DNA of 64,000 nt from assembly GCA_014529385.2 (NCBI GenBank), contig CM043944.1:175545740-175609739 (forward strand), given 5' to 3'. A program made the translations under genes and the position numbers. Positions within the stretch are counted from its first letter, which is position 1, and every line of letters starts with the position of its first letter. The notes under the pieces are model-generated. The model saw only the letters and a program-made list of their open reading frames with translations. It did no database searches and was not told the DNA's origin. This DNA is from Adiantum capillus-veneris. Its lineage: Eukaryota > Streptophyta > Polypodiopsida > Polypodiales > Pteridaceae. Below are positions 22,091 to 32,455 of this stretch, piece by piece.

Positions 22091-22300
22091 GTAGGTTACT
22101 AGCAGAGAAAACCATGAAGCAATCAATCTTCTCTATCCAATCGACAAGTAAATGCTACAAGTAGCATGCAAGTAGTCAGGAAAATTTGGGTACCAAAAGC
22201 ACAGCTTAAGGACAAGCTGATTCAAATTTGGGTGCCCAGAACATCATCAACAATACCAAAGACGGTTCCAAGGTTCAAAACACAGAGATGAGCATCTCCG
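22091..22300 (+). pseudogene. WxPK repeat tail of element A
   Basis: One frame around 22170-22290 reads RKIWVPKAQLKDKLIQIWVP followed by RTSSTIPKTVPRFKTQR and a stop. Two tryptophan-x-proline repeats are separated by 11 residues of basic sequence. Element D has seven and element E three or four at the same place before the purine tract. Confidence 0.55.
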
Positions 22301-22743
22301 AGCAAGGAGCCTAACACAAAATAGATTTAGAAGAAAAAAGAGCATTTATCTTCTCCACAAATTGTAAAATCGATCAAGCAATGGAAAGTTAAGTCTCAGA
22401 AGACTCAACCACACCATTCTGACCAAGACAAACCAAGATATCAATGGCAGCTAAAAGATCAACAGCAGTCACTAGTGATACCAACAACTTAGGAAATCAA
22501 TATGCCAAAGCATCCTAATGTTACAATCAAGCAAAGAGCACAGAAGCTACAAGCTTTTCTCTTTGGAAGAAAGCATCAGAAAACTCGACATCAGAAACCC
22601 TTGAGTTAATCACTCAAGACCCAACTCTTGAACATTATGACGGTTTGAATTGCATTGATCTTCAAAGCATGGTAGAGCCAACCATTTCTATGCATAGACA
22701 CAATTGTTCAACCCATGCACACAGTCGTCCTGAAGTACACCAT
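22301..22743 (+). other. Decayed 3' coding tail of element A
   Basis: Glutamine- and lysine-rich frames with stops (for instance IKQWKVKSQKTQPHHSDQDK near 22370) suggest that the tail protein once continued. Nothing conserved with the other elements is visible beyond composition. Confidence 0.3.
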
Positions 22744-23040
22744 CTAGGAGGGGTGAAAGGGAACTAAGTAATTAAGGGCAATGTTTGAAGAGAGAGGAAA
22801 AAGTTTGATGTTAACGTGTGATGTTTTACAAAATTACCTAATAATGCCCTTTAAATCATCAACAGGGAAAATTTAACTGATAATCTTCCCGATGACTGTA
22901 AATAGTGTATATACTATCAAAAAATCATTAAAAAATAGTCCTTTTTTGTTATTTTTCATCATTTTTCTTAATATTGAGACTTAAAAATGGAGAAATCCAA
23001 CAAAAGAAATAAAGCTCAAAGTTTACTAGGGCTGTTTGGT
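22744..23040 (+). repeat. Polypurine tract and 3' LTR-like remnant of element A
   Basis: The purine tract aggaggggtgaaagggaa is at 22746-22763. It is followed within 30 bp by agggcaatgttt and, 90 bp further, by aatgcccttta, the same pair that follows the tracts of G1 and D. The sequence becomes AT-rich and ends at a different type of sequence near 23040, so the 3' LTR is truncated. Confidence 0.45.
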
Positions 23041-25440
23041 GAGGCTTTGATTGATTGGCCCTCAGAGTCTCCAAGTCCCCCCCGTGCCTCAGCCAACTAC
23101 TTCCTCAATTCTTCAATTTCTTCGTCTTTGGCTCATTGCAGGGCCCTGTGCCTGCTGTCATGATTTGTCTATCATACTTTTCCTGAGCCAAGGCCTTTTT
23201 TAGATCTTTAACCTTTTGGTTCAGGGAGGTTGATCTTGCAGTCACAGTTGAGGAGGTGGGAGTCTCTTGTATGGCTAAGAGCTTAGTCAGAGTCTTGCTA
23301 ACCACAACGTATGATCCTTGCAGCTTCTCATTTTTTTCCCTTTATTTGCTTAGTTCCTCCTCGAGGCGTTGCTACTCGACTTGTAGGGAAGAGTTTGTCT
23401 CGTTAAACTATTGCACCTCGTTGTAATAATAGCCTTGCATTTTCATGTTTCCTTTGCAATTTAGATTGGGCTTTGAGTTGATCTTTCTCCAATTTCTCTA
23501 TTCTTTGTTTTAGCTACAAGGAATCTTCAGTTGCCCTAGACACCTCTCTTTTAGTATCTTCGAGTTCTAGCCCACACAAGTCGTAAAGAGTCCTTTGGCA
23601 TTGAAACTTTAGCTTTATATACTCTAAGTGAGCATCAATGTCAAATGACATGACCATTTACGCTCCTTCCTCCATTACAGCTTGTGCTCTTGGTTTCTGG
23701 TGGCTTTGTTGACCTTGATGTGATGTTTTAGCCTTATCAATCATTTTTTCTTTCAGTTTCAGATTTTCTATAGCTGCTAAAGTTATGGTAGGCTTTGGTT
23801 GTGTTTCCTCCATTTCTTGATCTGTCTTTTGTTTCGACTGCCTCTTCTCTGCTCCTTGCTCTGGTAGGTCTTCAACTTTGTCTTTCTCTTTTATTGCAGT
23901 CTCTGAAGGTACCCCAGTGTCCTTGCGAGAATCAAAATCCTGACCCTACTGGTCAAGCGTGTCTTGATTTTCCTCCCCTTCTGAGTTATCTTCCTCTTTT
24001 TTACTTCGAGTAGATTTGTGAGATGATTCTAGAACATCAACGAGTGGTTTCTTAGCTTCTTCTTGCTACCTTAGCTCCATCTTTTGATTGAGCTCGCTAT
24101 GGATCCATTGTCGCATGGTGCTGTCAATCTCTCGTTTTTCCTCAGCTTCCTATCTTTCCTGTTGCTTGATCTGTTCTAGAGCCGTTGTCTGCCTGCATAG
24201 CAATGGAATGTTTTCTTCTTCTTCTTCCTCCTTTTCATCATCAACTTCTGCTCTTTGGGTTCTTTTTTCTTTGTGATTTTGTTGGCGGATCCTTTCCGTC
24301 AGCGCCTACGCTTCTTCTATTGTCCTCCTGGCATGAGTAATTGGGATGACTTCTACAACGCGGGCAGTTTTCTTCCTCAATCTTGTATATCCCAGAGAGT
24401 ACTAGCTGTCATGCTCCTCTTCTAAAGACTGATGTAACTCCAAAGGAGTGTCTCTTTGTTGGGACCCATCTTCCTGGCTACTCCGAGCATCGAACTCTAT
24501 CTTTTCACTGTCAGAGTCCCTTATGGTTGCGCTTTGCGTTGTTTGCTTAGTTTATGGTTTCGGCCTAGTGGAAGGTCTGTCCACCACAGGTCTTATTACT
24601 CTTTTAGACTTGTGAACTTGATCTATTTGCACTTTTGTGGGTGGTGGATCATCAATCATCCCTAATGCTTGGTAGGCGATCCGCGTCAGCATTGGTCCTG
24701 CATTCACGTAGGCCTTGCGTTTTTGGCTCCCCTTCAAGTTTGCTTCGACAATGTTGTTGAGGAGATAATTTCTGACGTTATAGCTAACCACTCTTCTCTT
24801 TGCCAATCCTATTTCCATTACTACTGCCATGTGCAGCAGCGGTTTTGTATATCTGGGTGGCTTCTACACTTTGAAGTGTTGCGATATGAGGCACAACAGC
24901 AATTTTGTCTCTAAGTAGATCAAATCCTGATACGTCAACTTGTGGCCTCTTTGCTTCAAGAAGTCATTGTCTATTGCCTTTGTCCTTAGCAATAGATTGT
25001 GTGTCCCTTGCTACAAGTGGAGGGCTTCATTGATTATTGCTGATGTAATCTTAACCTTGATTGTTGTCCCATCTTTGTTAGTCACAGTGGCTTCCCCATT
25101 GTACTGAATCAAACTTATGAGCTCATGGGCTCGTCTGAAGTCTGTTCCCCAAGGAGGTAATCGTAGGAAGATGTCTAACTGTAGGCATCTGCCCCCTGCT
25201 TGCACTTCTGGATTTTGGTGCAGTGTCCACATTTCCCATGGGAAGATAGTGTCCTTCACTATTTCTCCATCTACGGCCTGAAACCTTTCGATGAAGATGT
25301 TAGCCGATATTGCTTCGAATAGTTGTTCGATGATATGAGAGGAGATATCTGTTATCTCGTATGGTGCAGCATTCCATGCCCTTTGTGCTTTCCTTCAAGG
25401 CATCCTGCAGTCAATTTTCGCATTGCAAATAGGTTTTATC
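23041..25440 (-). pseudogene. Unrecognised retroelement ORF (element F)
   Basis: The minus strand has a long protein-like run broken by stops. It starts near 25430 (HIIEQLFEAISANIFIERFQ), goes on with MKDTIFPWEMWTLHQNPEVQ, GTTIKVKITSAIINEALHL and GHKLTYQDLIYLETKLLLC, then a basic block at 24552-24830, then highly charged glutamate/lysine sequence that looks coiled-coil (about 24.1-23.1 kb, e.g. SLNQKVKDLKKALAQEKYDR). I recognise no zinc knuckle, protease or polymerase. It lies just downstream of a palindrome leader on the same strand, the place where gag sits in A and D, so it may be a Gag-like or other first protein of an unknown element. Confidence 0.45.
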
Positions 25441-26960
25441 CATTGACCAGATTTGCCGAAAAGTTGCTAATTTGACCATAAAATGGAAAATGAGCATAAC
25501 TTTGTCAAAACTACTCCAAACTTGACCAAATTTCACCAGTGCATCTAGGATTACTATAGGACACAAAGATATAGTGTATCAGATGAATTTTGGAAAAAAG
25601 GAACATGGATTGCAATCCATGTTTGAAGGATTTTTGAAATTCCACCTAGGGGAAGTTGTTCCTGAGCATATGGAGATGCTACTGTGTAATTTTCTTTGGA
25701 TTTAGGATTTGAGGTACATGGATCGCGATCCATGTTGGACAACATTTTGAATTTTGATGATACCATCTGGTAGGGTTCATCTAGATGGTGCCTTGCTCCA
25801 AAAATTTGGGGATTTGGACCAATGGTTTGACGCTTGGGCTAATTTTTGAAATCTTTTGCAAACTTAGAGAATTTTGGCATTTCAAAGTGGATTTTGGAAT
25901 TCAAATGGCTTGGCTTTCTTGAACATACTGGATCAAATGACATGGGTCTTTCTTTGATTAGGGAAATAGGTACATGGATCGCGATCCATGTTTAGATGAA
26001 TTTTTATACAGTTTCTTTGCACATATGTTCCTATAGGTCTTTCTAGTACACTGGTGAAATTTTTTCAAATTTGGACATGTTTTTCCTTATTTTGCCCCAT
26101 TTTCTAGTTTATGGCCATGTTTTTTTTGTCTTGACCATATCTGTTTCTTAGAACCATTTTTGGGCACATGATTTGCCTGATAGTTGTCATTGCCTCGATT
26201 CTCAATGATTCTGGCATGTAGTTCACAGCTTTGACTGGCTCCTTGCCAAATTCCATCAGAATTTGAATCCATTCGAGAAGACAAATTGATTCCAACAAAT
26301 TTCACCATTTTGCAAGTAATCTTTTGCTTGGTTTTGATCCTACAAACATCCTTAAGTTACATTTCCTTGTTGATAGGCTTCGAGGAGAGTGTGACGTCTC
26401 CCAGCTGGCTTAATCAACAATTTGAAAACTTCTCAAGAACTCTGCTTTTAGCCTTACTCCATTAGTTTTGTTGGCATCCTACCATTTGTCCTTTCCATGA
26501 GTTTTTGGGGAATCCTACCATTTTCCCTCTGAAAATGGCCAAAAGACCATTTGCAGACTGAAGGTAGCAAACCAAGATGATTTGATGATCTTAAGAGAAA
26601 TTTTTGTGATTATTTTTGCAGCATCAGTCATATTTTTGCATTCCCCAGCTCTAGTGAGCCATTCCTGCCCTGATTCTGGCAAAAAGGAACATGGATCGCT
26701 GATGTTTTTGTCATGCCTGATTTTGCCAGCTACCTGGGGTCTACTGATGAAAGGATTTTGGTTTTTGATGCGTTTTGAAATTCTCCATTGGCCCTGTTAG
26801 TTTGTAGATTTTGTGACATTGTACTGCTCTGATCTATTGTTTTGGCAATGTTGATGCAGTATGGGGCATACACACATGTTCTGGTAAGGTAAATTATCAT
26901 ATCTGTCGAATCTGGTGTAGTAAGAGCTACCGAGGTGGTTGCAGCGAACAGAAACAAATC
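25441..26960 (-). repeat. Leader of element F with palindrome array
   Basis: ACATGGATCGCGATCCATGT, a perfect 20-bp palindrome, is at 25716-25735 and 25972-25991. A variant with centre ttgcaa is at 25603-25622, and a half-lost copy at about 26688-26706. Spacings are 113, 256 and about 715 bp. Between them lie non-coding phrases rich in tttgg, ttgacc and caaattt, as in the leaders of A and D. The strand is inferred from the ORF beside it. Confidence 0.7.
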
Positions 26961-26980
26961 TGAAAACCCTATGCTTTTGT

Positions 26981-26983
<3 letters not shown>

Positions 26984-27058
<75 letters not shown>
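26984..27058. repeat. (CT)n microsatellite, 75 bp
   Basis: Uninterrupted tc repeats. Similar tracts occur within or beside LTRs elsewhere in the window. Open frames through it are low-complexity artefacts. Confidence 0.95.
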
Positions 27059-27061
<3 letters not shown>

Positions 27062-27636
27062 AATGCAAATGAGCTTATGTTGCTCCATTTGACTATAAGT
27101 TCCTAGTCTACCCGGAATGCCCCATTCATACTTACCTCCATTGATCATATCTTGTTGTTCATATCACCTGCAATTCAAACCATTCTTCATTCTGATGTTC
27201 GATTGACAAATGGCGTTTGATCTGCAGTTTTAATTCTTTAGAAGTTGGCTCAAAATTCATCTTGTGCCGAATCTTTTCATATTTGCCATGTTCGAAGTCC
27301 TTGCTTTGAAGTTTTGTCGTTTACTTTTAAAAGTCAATTTTGACTTTCCTGGCTCGATTTATCAATTTTTGTTGATTATCTATCATTTTTTGCTTTTTTG
27401 TAAATGAAAATTATTTACAGTTATTATTAGTTGGCCAAAAATTATCCAAAATTAGTGTAACCTTCCATACATACATATTCTTAACTTGGTATTAGATGGT
27501 GTCGGTATGGCTCATGCTTATGCTGGCTAAGAGTTTATAAGGCTCTAAAAATCTTGTTTTTAAAGAAAAAGAAAGGAAAATAAAAGAAAAGAAATAATAT
27601 GATAATATAATATACAATGATAATCCTGCTGCATTT
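27059..27636 (-). other. Non-coding, probable LTR remnant of element B
   Basis: This stretch follows the purine tract of element B on the minus strand, where a 3' LTR is expected. It is AT-rich and has no ORF. I could not find a second copy or a clear end. Confidence 0.3.
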
Positions 27637-27650
27637 TCCCCCTTCCTAGA
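27636..27650 (-). promoter_or_regulatory. Polypurine tract of element B
   Basis: The minus strand reads ctaggaagggggaaa, placed about 200 bp after the integrase stop. It matches the tracts of D and E (aggaagggggg). Confidence 0.55.
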
Positions 27651-27844
27651 GTGAGTCGTTCCAGATGAACATGTGGTAGAGTGCATGGGAACAAAGCATG
27701 TGTCTATGCATAGCCGTATAGTGTGGCTCTATGATGCTGATGTAGGATATGCAATATGGGAAAACAAAATGCTGTGCAAGAGATCATTTGTTTTTTTTGA
27801 GCATATATCCCCGCTATTGCTCTAAGTCGTGTTTCATCTAATTT

Positions 27845-28447
27845 TTACAGGGTGTCTAGTCTCTTCGATAGATCATGGCCCATCCATCCTAATGGTGTTG
27901 CCACTTGTAGGGTTTTGATTAAGAATTGCATGGGTAGGATTGCATTAATCCCAAACACCAGGTTAAAGGGAGTCGTCTCAATGGAAATTTTAAAAGCTAT
28001 TCTGTAAGCCCATAATGCTATGTGTAGCTTTTGATCCCAATCATTTCTTGAGTCATTGACTATTTTGGTGAGTACAATGCATAAGATTTTGTTGGTACTC
28101 TCTGCTTGTCCATTAGCTTGCAGATGATAGGGTACTAATTTGTGATGGACCACCATGAATTCGTCAAGGAGGCTTTCAATGACATCGTTTAAAAAGTGTG
28201 TTCCCCTATCCCTCACTATTTCTATGGGTAGACCATATCTTGTACATATGTGTTTGTAAAGGAACTGAGTTGTAGTTTGTGAATCATTTTTTTGGGTTGC
28301 CTTTGCTTCCGTCCATTTTGTTATGTATTTTGTTGCTACTATGATGTATTGTGCGTGCGACCTGTATCCTAGAGGTATGATGGGACCAGTAAAGTCAATG
28401 CCCCATTTGGCAAAAGCACGTAGCCCCATCATTGGCCTTAGTGACAT
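27845..28447 (-). CDS. Integrase core of element B
   Basis: A 200-residue open frame begins MSLRPMMGLRAFAKWGIDFT. It holds the second and third catalytic positions, RDRGTHFLN and QANGQAEST. The first aspartate, in the VATDY of relatives, is lysine (VATKYITKW). The end (WMGHDLSKRLDTL) is followed by a stop where element A goes on to the C-terminal domain, so about 100 residues are lost. It would join cDNA to host DNA; both defects argue that it is inactive. Confidence 0.85.
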   Translation of the reverse strand: MSLRPMMGLRAFAKWGIDFTGPIIPLGYRSHAQYIIVATKYITKWTEAKATQKNDSQTTTQFLYKHICTRYGLPIEIVRDRGTHFLNDVIESLLDEFMVVHHKLVPYHLQANGQAESTNKILCIVLTKIVNDSRNDWDQKLHIALWAYRIAFKISIETTPFNLVFGINAILPMQFLIKTLQVATPLGWMGHDLSKRLDTL

Positions 28448-29020
28448 ATTATCTCTCCATAGGGGTGGTTTTGTGCGTTGACATTCATCACATCATTTGA
28501 CATAGGTCTCTGCATCCATAAACATGGTTGTCCACCATATGCAGCCTGAGCGTAGCACGAGCTTTACCATTTTATCAGTAGAGAAATGTCCCCCTGGCTA
28601 TCCTGAGTGTGCTTGTTCTAAGATAATGTAATATTCGCTTTTCGTAGCACACAACCATAGTTGTTTGTCTTTTTTCCGCCTATACAATTGGTTGGCAATG
28701 AGCACATAGTGTTTGACCTCTTCTTCTATAGTTTTCATTCTAGCCTTGTCCCATCCCTCTGGGAAGGTCATGTTTTTAAAGTACTCATCTATGTGAGTAC
28801 TCCATTTGGGTGCTTGTACTACTCGAAACATGGTGGCATGTTCCACTGGAGGTTGTTTTCTACATCCATCACATGATTTTACATATGTATGGACACTATG
28901 TTCCATGATTGGCCAATAGACTCCCAATCTCTTTAGCCATTGGCCTATTTGCGTTTCTCCATTGTGAAACCCCGTATTTTGTATATGAGCCTGTTTGAGG
29001 TAGTAGGTGGATTCTTTGGG
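28448..29020 (-). pseudogene. Tandem LYRR-HHCC modules of element B
   Basis: Module 1 spans about 29000-28850: AHIQNTGFHNGE, then GVYWPIMEHSVHTYVKSCDG with CRKQ. It is followed by a spacer (HIDEYFKNMTFPEGW) and a second start, LIANQLYRRKKDKQLWLC, then EQAHSG, a stop region, a GGHFS-like segment and CDECQRTK at 28600-28460. The pattern matches element A in order and spacing. Frames change around 28595 and 28930. Confidence 0.7.
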
Positions 29021-29800
29021 CTATACACATAGTCTCAATATTTCATCCTTATCGTGTTTGTACAACCATCCTGCTAAAAGCTGGAGATTTTGTGTTTGTT
29101 GTATAATTGATGGTTGTCTTTCTACCTGTAATGACCTCATGTTGAGTAGAGGAATGACCCCTTTGCTCCACCTTGGAAATATTTTGATGTTAAGCAGATA
29201 CAAACTGGGAAGATCATCATCGATACCCTCTGGTGCTTCCACATAAAACAGTCGTGAAAGATGATCTTCTTTTGTGTGTGTGTGTGTGTGTGTGTATGTG
29301 TAGTCCCCTTTTTTACGACTATCGTGAAGTCAAACTCAAGCAATAGTATAAACCAACAAACAATTCTTCCAGTGTTGCACGGTTGATTTACTAAATATAG
29401 TACTGCTTGGTGGTCCACGAAGAAACCTTTTTTTTTTTGCAAGAAGGTAGTGTCTAAATTTTTCGACAACATATATAATTCCGAGACCTTCCCTTTCCAT
29501 ATTGGTATAGTTTTTCTCTACGTTGTTTAGCTATCGGCTAGAGAAGAAAGTGGGAAAATCCATTTTCTTCTCCCCTGGATGGGCTAATATGCATCCTATG
29601 GCATAGGCTGATGCATCACCATGAACATGAAAGATTTTTCTACAGTCAGGGGCTTGCAAAATTGGAGCAAAAATTAGTTTCCGCTTTAATGTATAAAAAG
29701 CCTGCTCACATTCTTCTGTCCATTCAAACTTAGCAATGAGGGCGTACAAAGGCTTAGCTATTACAACATACATATATATGAAATGCATGTAGTACCCACA
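29021..29800 (-). pseudogene. RNase H of element B
   Basis: Blocks at 29531-29788 (FEWTEECEQAFYTLKRKL, HVHGDASAYAIGCILAHPGE) and 29137-29472 (FVDHQAVLYLVNQPCNTGRI) form a gypsy RNase H with the DAS aspartate kept. A (TG)12 run at 29272-29295 sits inside the coding sequence, read as repeated TH, and has clearly expanded within the gene. The last part (29021-29242: GIDDDLPSLYLLNIKIFPRW) leads to LLAGWLYKHDKDEILRLC. Confidence 0.75.
29272..29295. repeat. (TG)12 microsatellite within RNase H of B
   Basis: Twelve tg units interrupt an otherwise conserved stretch between KKGTTH and the following residues in relatives. Confidence 0.9.
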
Positions 29801-30670
29801 ATGTACCTTAAATGCCTACACTTCCTTCATCTTTGTCGGTCTCGGTAGTGCAACAATTATTTGTACCTTCTCTTGATCAGTGGAAATTTCGTGTTTGGAC
29901 ACAATGTGGCCCAAAATTTTACCTTGTCTTACCATAAAGACACATTTTTCAAGGTTTAAGGAAATACGATACGTTTTGCACTTGTCAAAGACTTTTCCTA
30001 GATGCGTTATGTCGGTCACTTCTCCGATGAGAATGAACACAAAGATCATCCATGTATATCTCTAGAAATTGTATGCGATATTCCTTGAATGCATGACTTA
30101 TTAGTCTTTGGAATGTAGCAGGGGCATTGGTCAGGCCAAAAGGTATTACCTTGTAGGCAAATATACCCCACTCTGTTGCAAAAGATGTCTTATGCTAATC
30201 TTCTGCTTTAATTGTCAATTGATTGTAGCATGAGAACCCATCCAAAAAACTATAGGCCTCTTTCTCCGCTACCCTCTCAATAACATGATCTGTTATGGAT
30301 AGTGGATAGTTATCCCTGATGGTGGCTACATTTACTTGTTTGAGGTTTACACAGACATGGAGTTTTCCATTCTTTTTGGGTACTACCACAATAGGGGACA
30401 CCCAATCGGTGTGTTCAATCTCGTAGATAAACTGGACATCCTTCAGTTTCTCTATGTCTTCCTTAATTTTCTTGGCAAAAGTCTCATTATACGTGTAAGG
30501 ACGTTGTCTGCATGGTCTGGCATCACTCTTAAGGGGTATAGTGTGCTAACAGATCTCAGGATCTAGCCCCTTTACATCTTTGTATGACCATGCAAAGACA
30601 TCTTTGTATTGTCTGAGCGTATCGACTAGAAGTCTCTCTTCTTCATCAGTAAGGTCCGTGGTGATGTATG
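29801..30670 (-). pseudogene. Reverse transcriptase of element B
   Basis: From about 30660 on the minus strand: a DVFAWSYKD-like start, then SPIVVVPKKNGKLHVCVNLK (30195-30401), VNVATIRDNYPLSITDHVIE, SFLDGFSCYNQL, a tract around 30.1 kb with the MPFGLTNAP counterpart, and IYMDDLCVHS near 30060. A frameshift comes right after YMDD and the thumb continues at 29816-30049 (LNLEKCVFMVRQGKILGHIV). Catalytic YMDD is intact. Confidence 0.8.
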
Positions 30671-31720
30671 CCAGTTTAGGCTCGCCTGGTTATGCTAAGT
30701 TGATACATTTGGCTTTTTCAAGTCCGTAATATGAAGTTCCAAGTTCTTTGGGATCTCGCTTGGGTTTCTGCACCATGATTTTTCTATCTTGAATAGTATA
30801 CTTCTTATAGTGGGAAGGTGCATTGAATTTATCATTGTTTGATTCCTTGTCAATTTCCATTTTTGTTGTCCAAACTTCCTTCAAAGCTCGTTTCAGTTCA
30901 TTGTATTTGATTTTGCGCTCCATTTTGGACAACTTTGTTGATTTCTCAAAATTGCTCTCCTTTTTTGGTTTTTGTGTGTTCTTTTTTTTCATTTTTGTTT
31001 TGGTTGAGTCAGGTTTCATATACCTCTTTGATATCCCGTCTTTGAGGCAATCACTTGCTTTTACTAACCTTAAGTACTACGTTTTGTCGGTTAACAAAGG
31101 TACCGAGTCTTCTCTTGTCTTGTTTTGTTTGTTTATGCATTCATTCCGATATCTACTTTGTCTTCGAGGACTTTGGTTCAAAAAATCATAGTAGATCACC
31201 CGTTGATCCTTTTGTTTAATGTTCTAACATGAGCTACTAGACAGCTCGTCATCTGTGTTGTCCTCTAATAGCTTATCCATCGAGTCCTGGAAAGCTTCTT
31301 TGTCCGTTTAGTCAAGATCTCTTACTGAGATCTCATCCACTATTCGTCGGCAATCGGCAACCCCCTCCTCGTCAAGGACTTCCCATTCTAATTTCGGATC
31401 TAGGTTGACACCCATCATTTGGAATGGATTGATATCATATCCTTCCTCATCACAAAATTTGGTGAAGGTCACCTCGTTTACACAAACATCCAGAGTGGCT
31501 AGTATTTGTTGCCATCCAAAAGGTTCGAACATCTCTTCTAGAAAAGGTTCTGGTATATATGCCTCATCTTGTGTAGTCCTATCAAGAATGCAATCTTCCC
31601 TTTATAAACTACCACCTTCAGAAGCTTCTCCTGTGCAATGGTGAGCTTTGTTCTGTAGCCAAGCTTCTCCTGTCCAATGGTGATATTTGTTCTCTAGCCA
31701 AGCCGGTCTTCTCCTGGGGT
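30671..31720 (-). pseudogene. Post-protease linker of element B
   Basis: The block at 31308-31532 (MFEPFGWQQILATLDVCVNE, then FCDEEGYDINPF) matches element A and element D. A lysine-rich segment follows (30690-31019: KMKKKNTQKPKKES). A RTKY/CLKD-type segment near 31.0 kb corresponds to the RTQF block of A and G1. Function unknown. Confidence 0.55.
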
Positions 31721-32455
31721 TCATTCTACATCTCTATAACTATGATATCTGACACTACTTTTTGTAGTGACATCCTTGTTCCTTAGATGTATATAGTTGT
31801 AATCCCAATCTTGTACCATTTTGAGTTGACGCATGAATGGTCTGCCCAATATGATATTGAAATTGCTTCTCTCGTCAAAATTCATAATAGCGAACATGTG
31901 CTCATATGAAATTCCGCAAGAGGTTACCACAATTTGCTCCAGGATGCCAATTGGTCTTTCCAGATACCCATGTGCTAATTGAAGTTTCATTCTAGTCTTT
32001 TGAAGAGCAGGTTTCTCCCATTTTTCCCACATTGCTTTGGTAGCTATGGCTATTCCAGCCCCACTATCCAATATTGCTATCGACTTAACATCTTTGTACT
32101 CCATCGGCAGGGTAGTATTTCCTTCTTCACCTTTACAAGAATCCCCTACCTTGTTCACTGGTACTGGCCCATGTTTAGTTTGTTTCGAGGGTTGTGTCTT
32201 TAGTGTTTTTGGAGAAGAATTGGGTAGCAAAATTACCAGCCCTATTTTTTTCAAATTTTTTCCGACCTCCTCCCAAAGGTACAGTCTTATTTGCAGTAAC
32301 TTTGATAGAGTTAGCGTACAACAAATAGGGGATGACATCAGCTCATGAAGAGTTTTGGTATCCATCATCTTATGATTGGCCTTCCATTGAGAAGGTACTT
32401 TCTTCACCTCCAATTGGGTTTCATGGTTACCAATAAATGAAGGTAAAGTCTTCAA
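31721..32455 (-). CDS. Retropepsin-like protease of element B
   Basis: A 244-residue open frame. The N-terminal third (LLQIRLYLWEEVGKNLKKIG) is conserved with D. Then GEEGNTTLPMEYKDVKSIAI leads to LDSGAGIAIATKAMWEKWEK with the catalytic aspartate at 32066-32068. FAIMNFDERSNFNIILGRPF is the flap and second conserved region. The end, YNYIHLRNKDV and HSYRDVE, is as in element A. Both signature motifs of a gypsy protease are intact; it would cut Gag-Pol. Confidence 0.85.
   Translation of the reverse strand: MKTLPSFIGNHETQLEVKKVPSQWKANHKMMDTKTLHELMSSPICCTLTLSKLLQIRLYLWEEVGKNLKKIGLVILLPNSSPKTLKTQPSKQTKHGPVPVNKVGDSCKGEEGNTTLPMEYKDVKSIAILDSGAGIAIATKAMWEKWEKPALQKTRMKLQLAHGYLERPIGILEQIVVTSCGISYEHMFAIMNFDERSNFNIILGRPFMRQLKMVQDWDYNYIHLRNKDVTTKSSVRYHSYRDVE

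Larger units (their letters stand above)
10690..22760 (+). mobile_element. Element A: near full-length Ty3/gypsy retrotransposon
   Basis: In order on the plus strand: LTR with TATA box, tRNA-Asp PBS, 1.9-kb leader with palindromes, gag, zinc knuckles, protease, linker, reverse transcriptase, RNase H, two HHCC modules, integrase, a second protease-like domain, WxPK tail and purine tract. This is the most complete pol-bearing element here. Every coding block has stops or shifts. The start of the 5' LTR and the extent of the 3' LTR are not resolved because the two copies could not be aligned by eye. Confidence 0.85.

Noticed and set aside
21678-22094. Two short ORFs as independent genes
   Set aside because: Their content continues the protease-like domain of element A in shifted frames.
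26821-26845. Possible tRNA-Met PBS on the minus strand for element F
   Set aside because: The stretch atagatcagagcagta resembles TGGTATCAGAGC only in part and no LTR end is seen beside it.
26730-27068. Minus-strand open frame with an Arg-Glu run
   Set aside because: It runs through the (CT)n tract; the remainder matches nothing.
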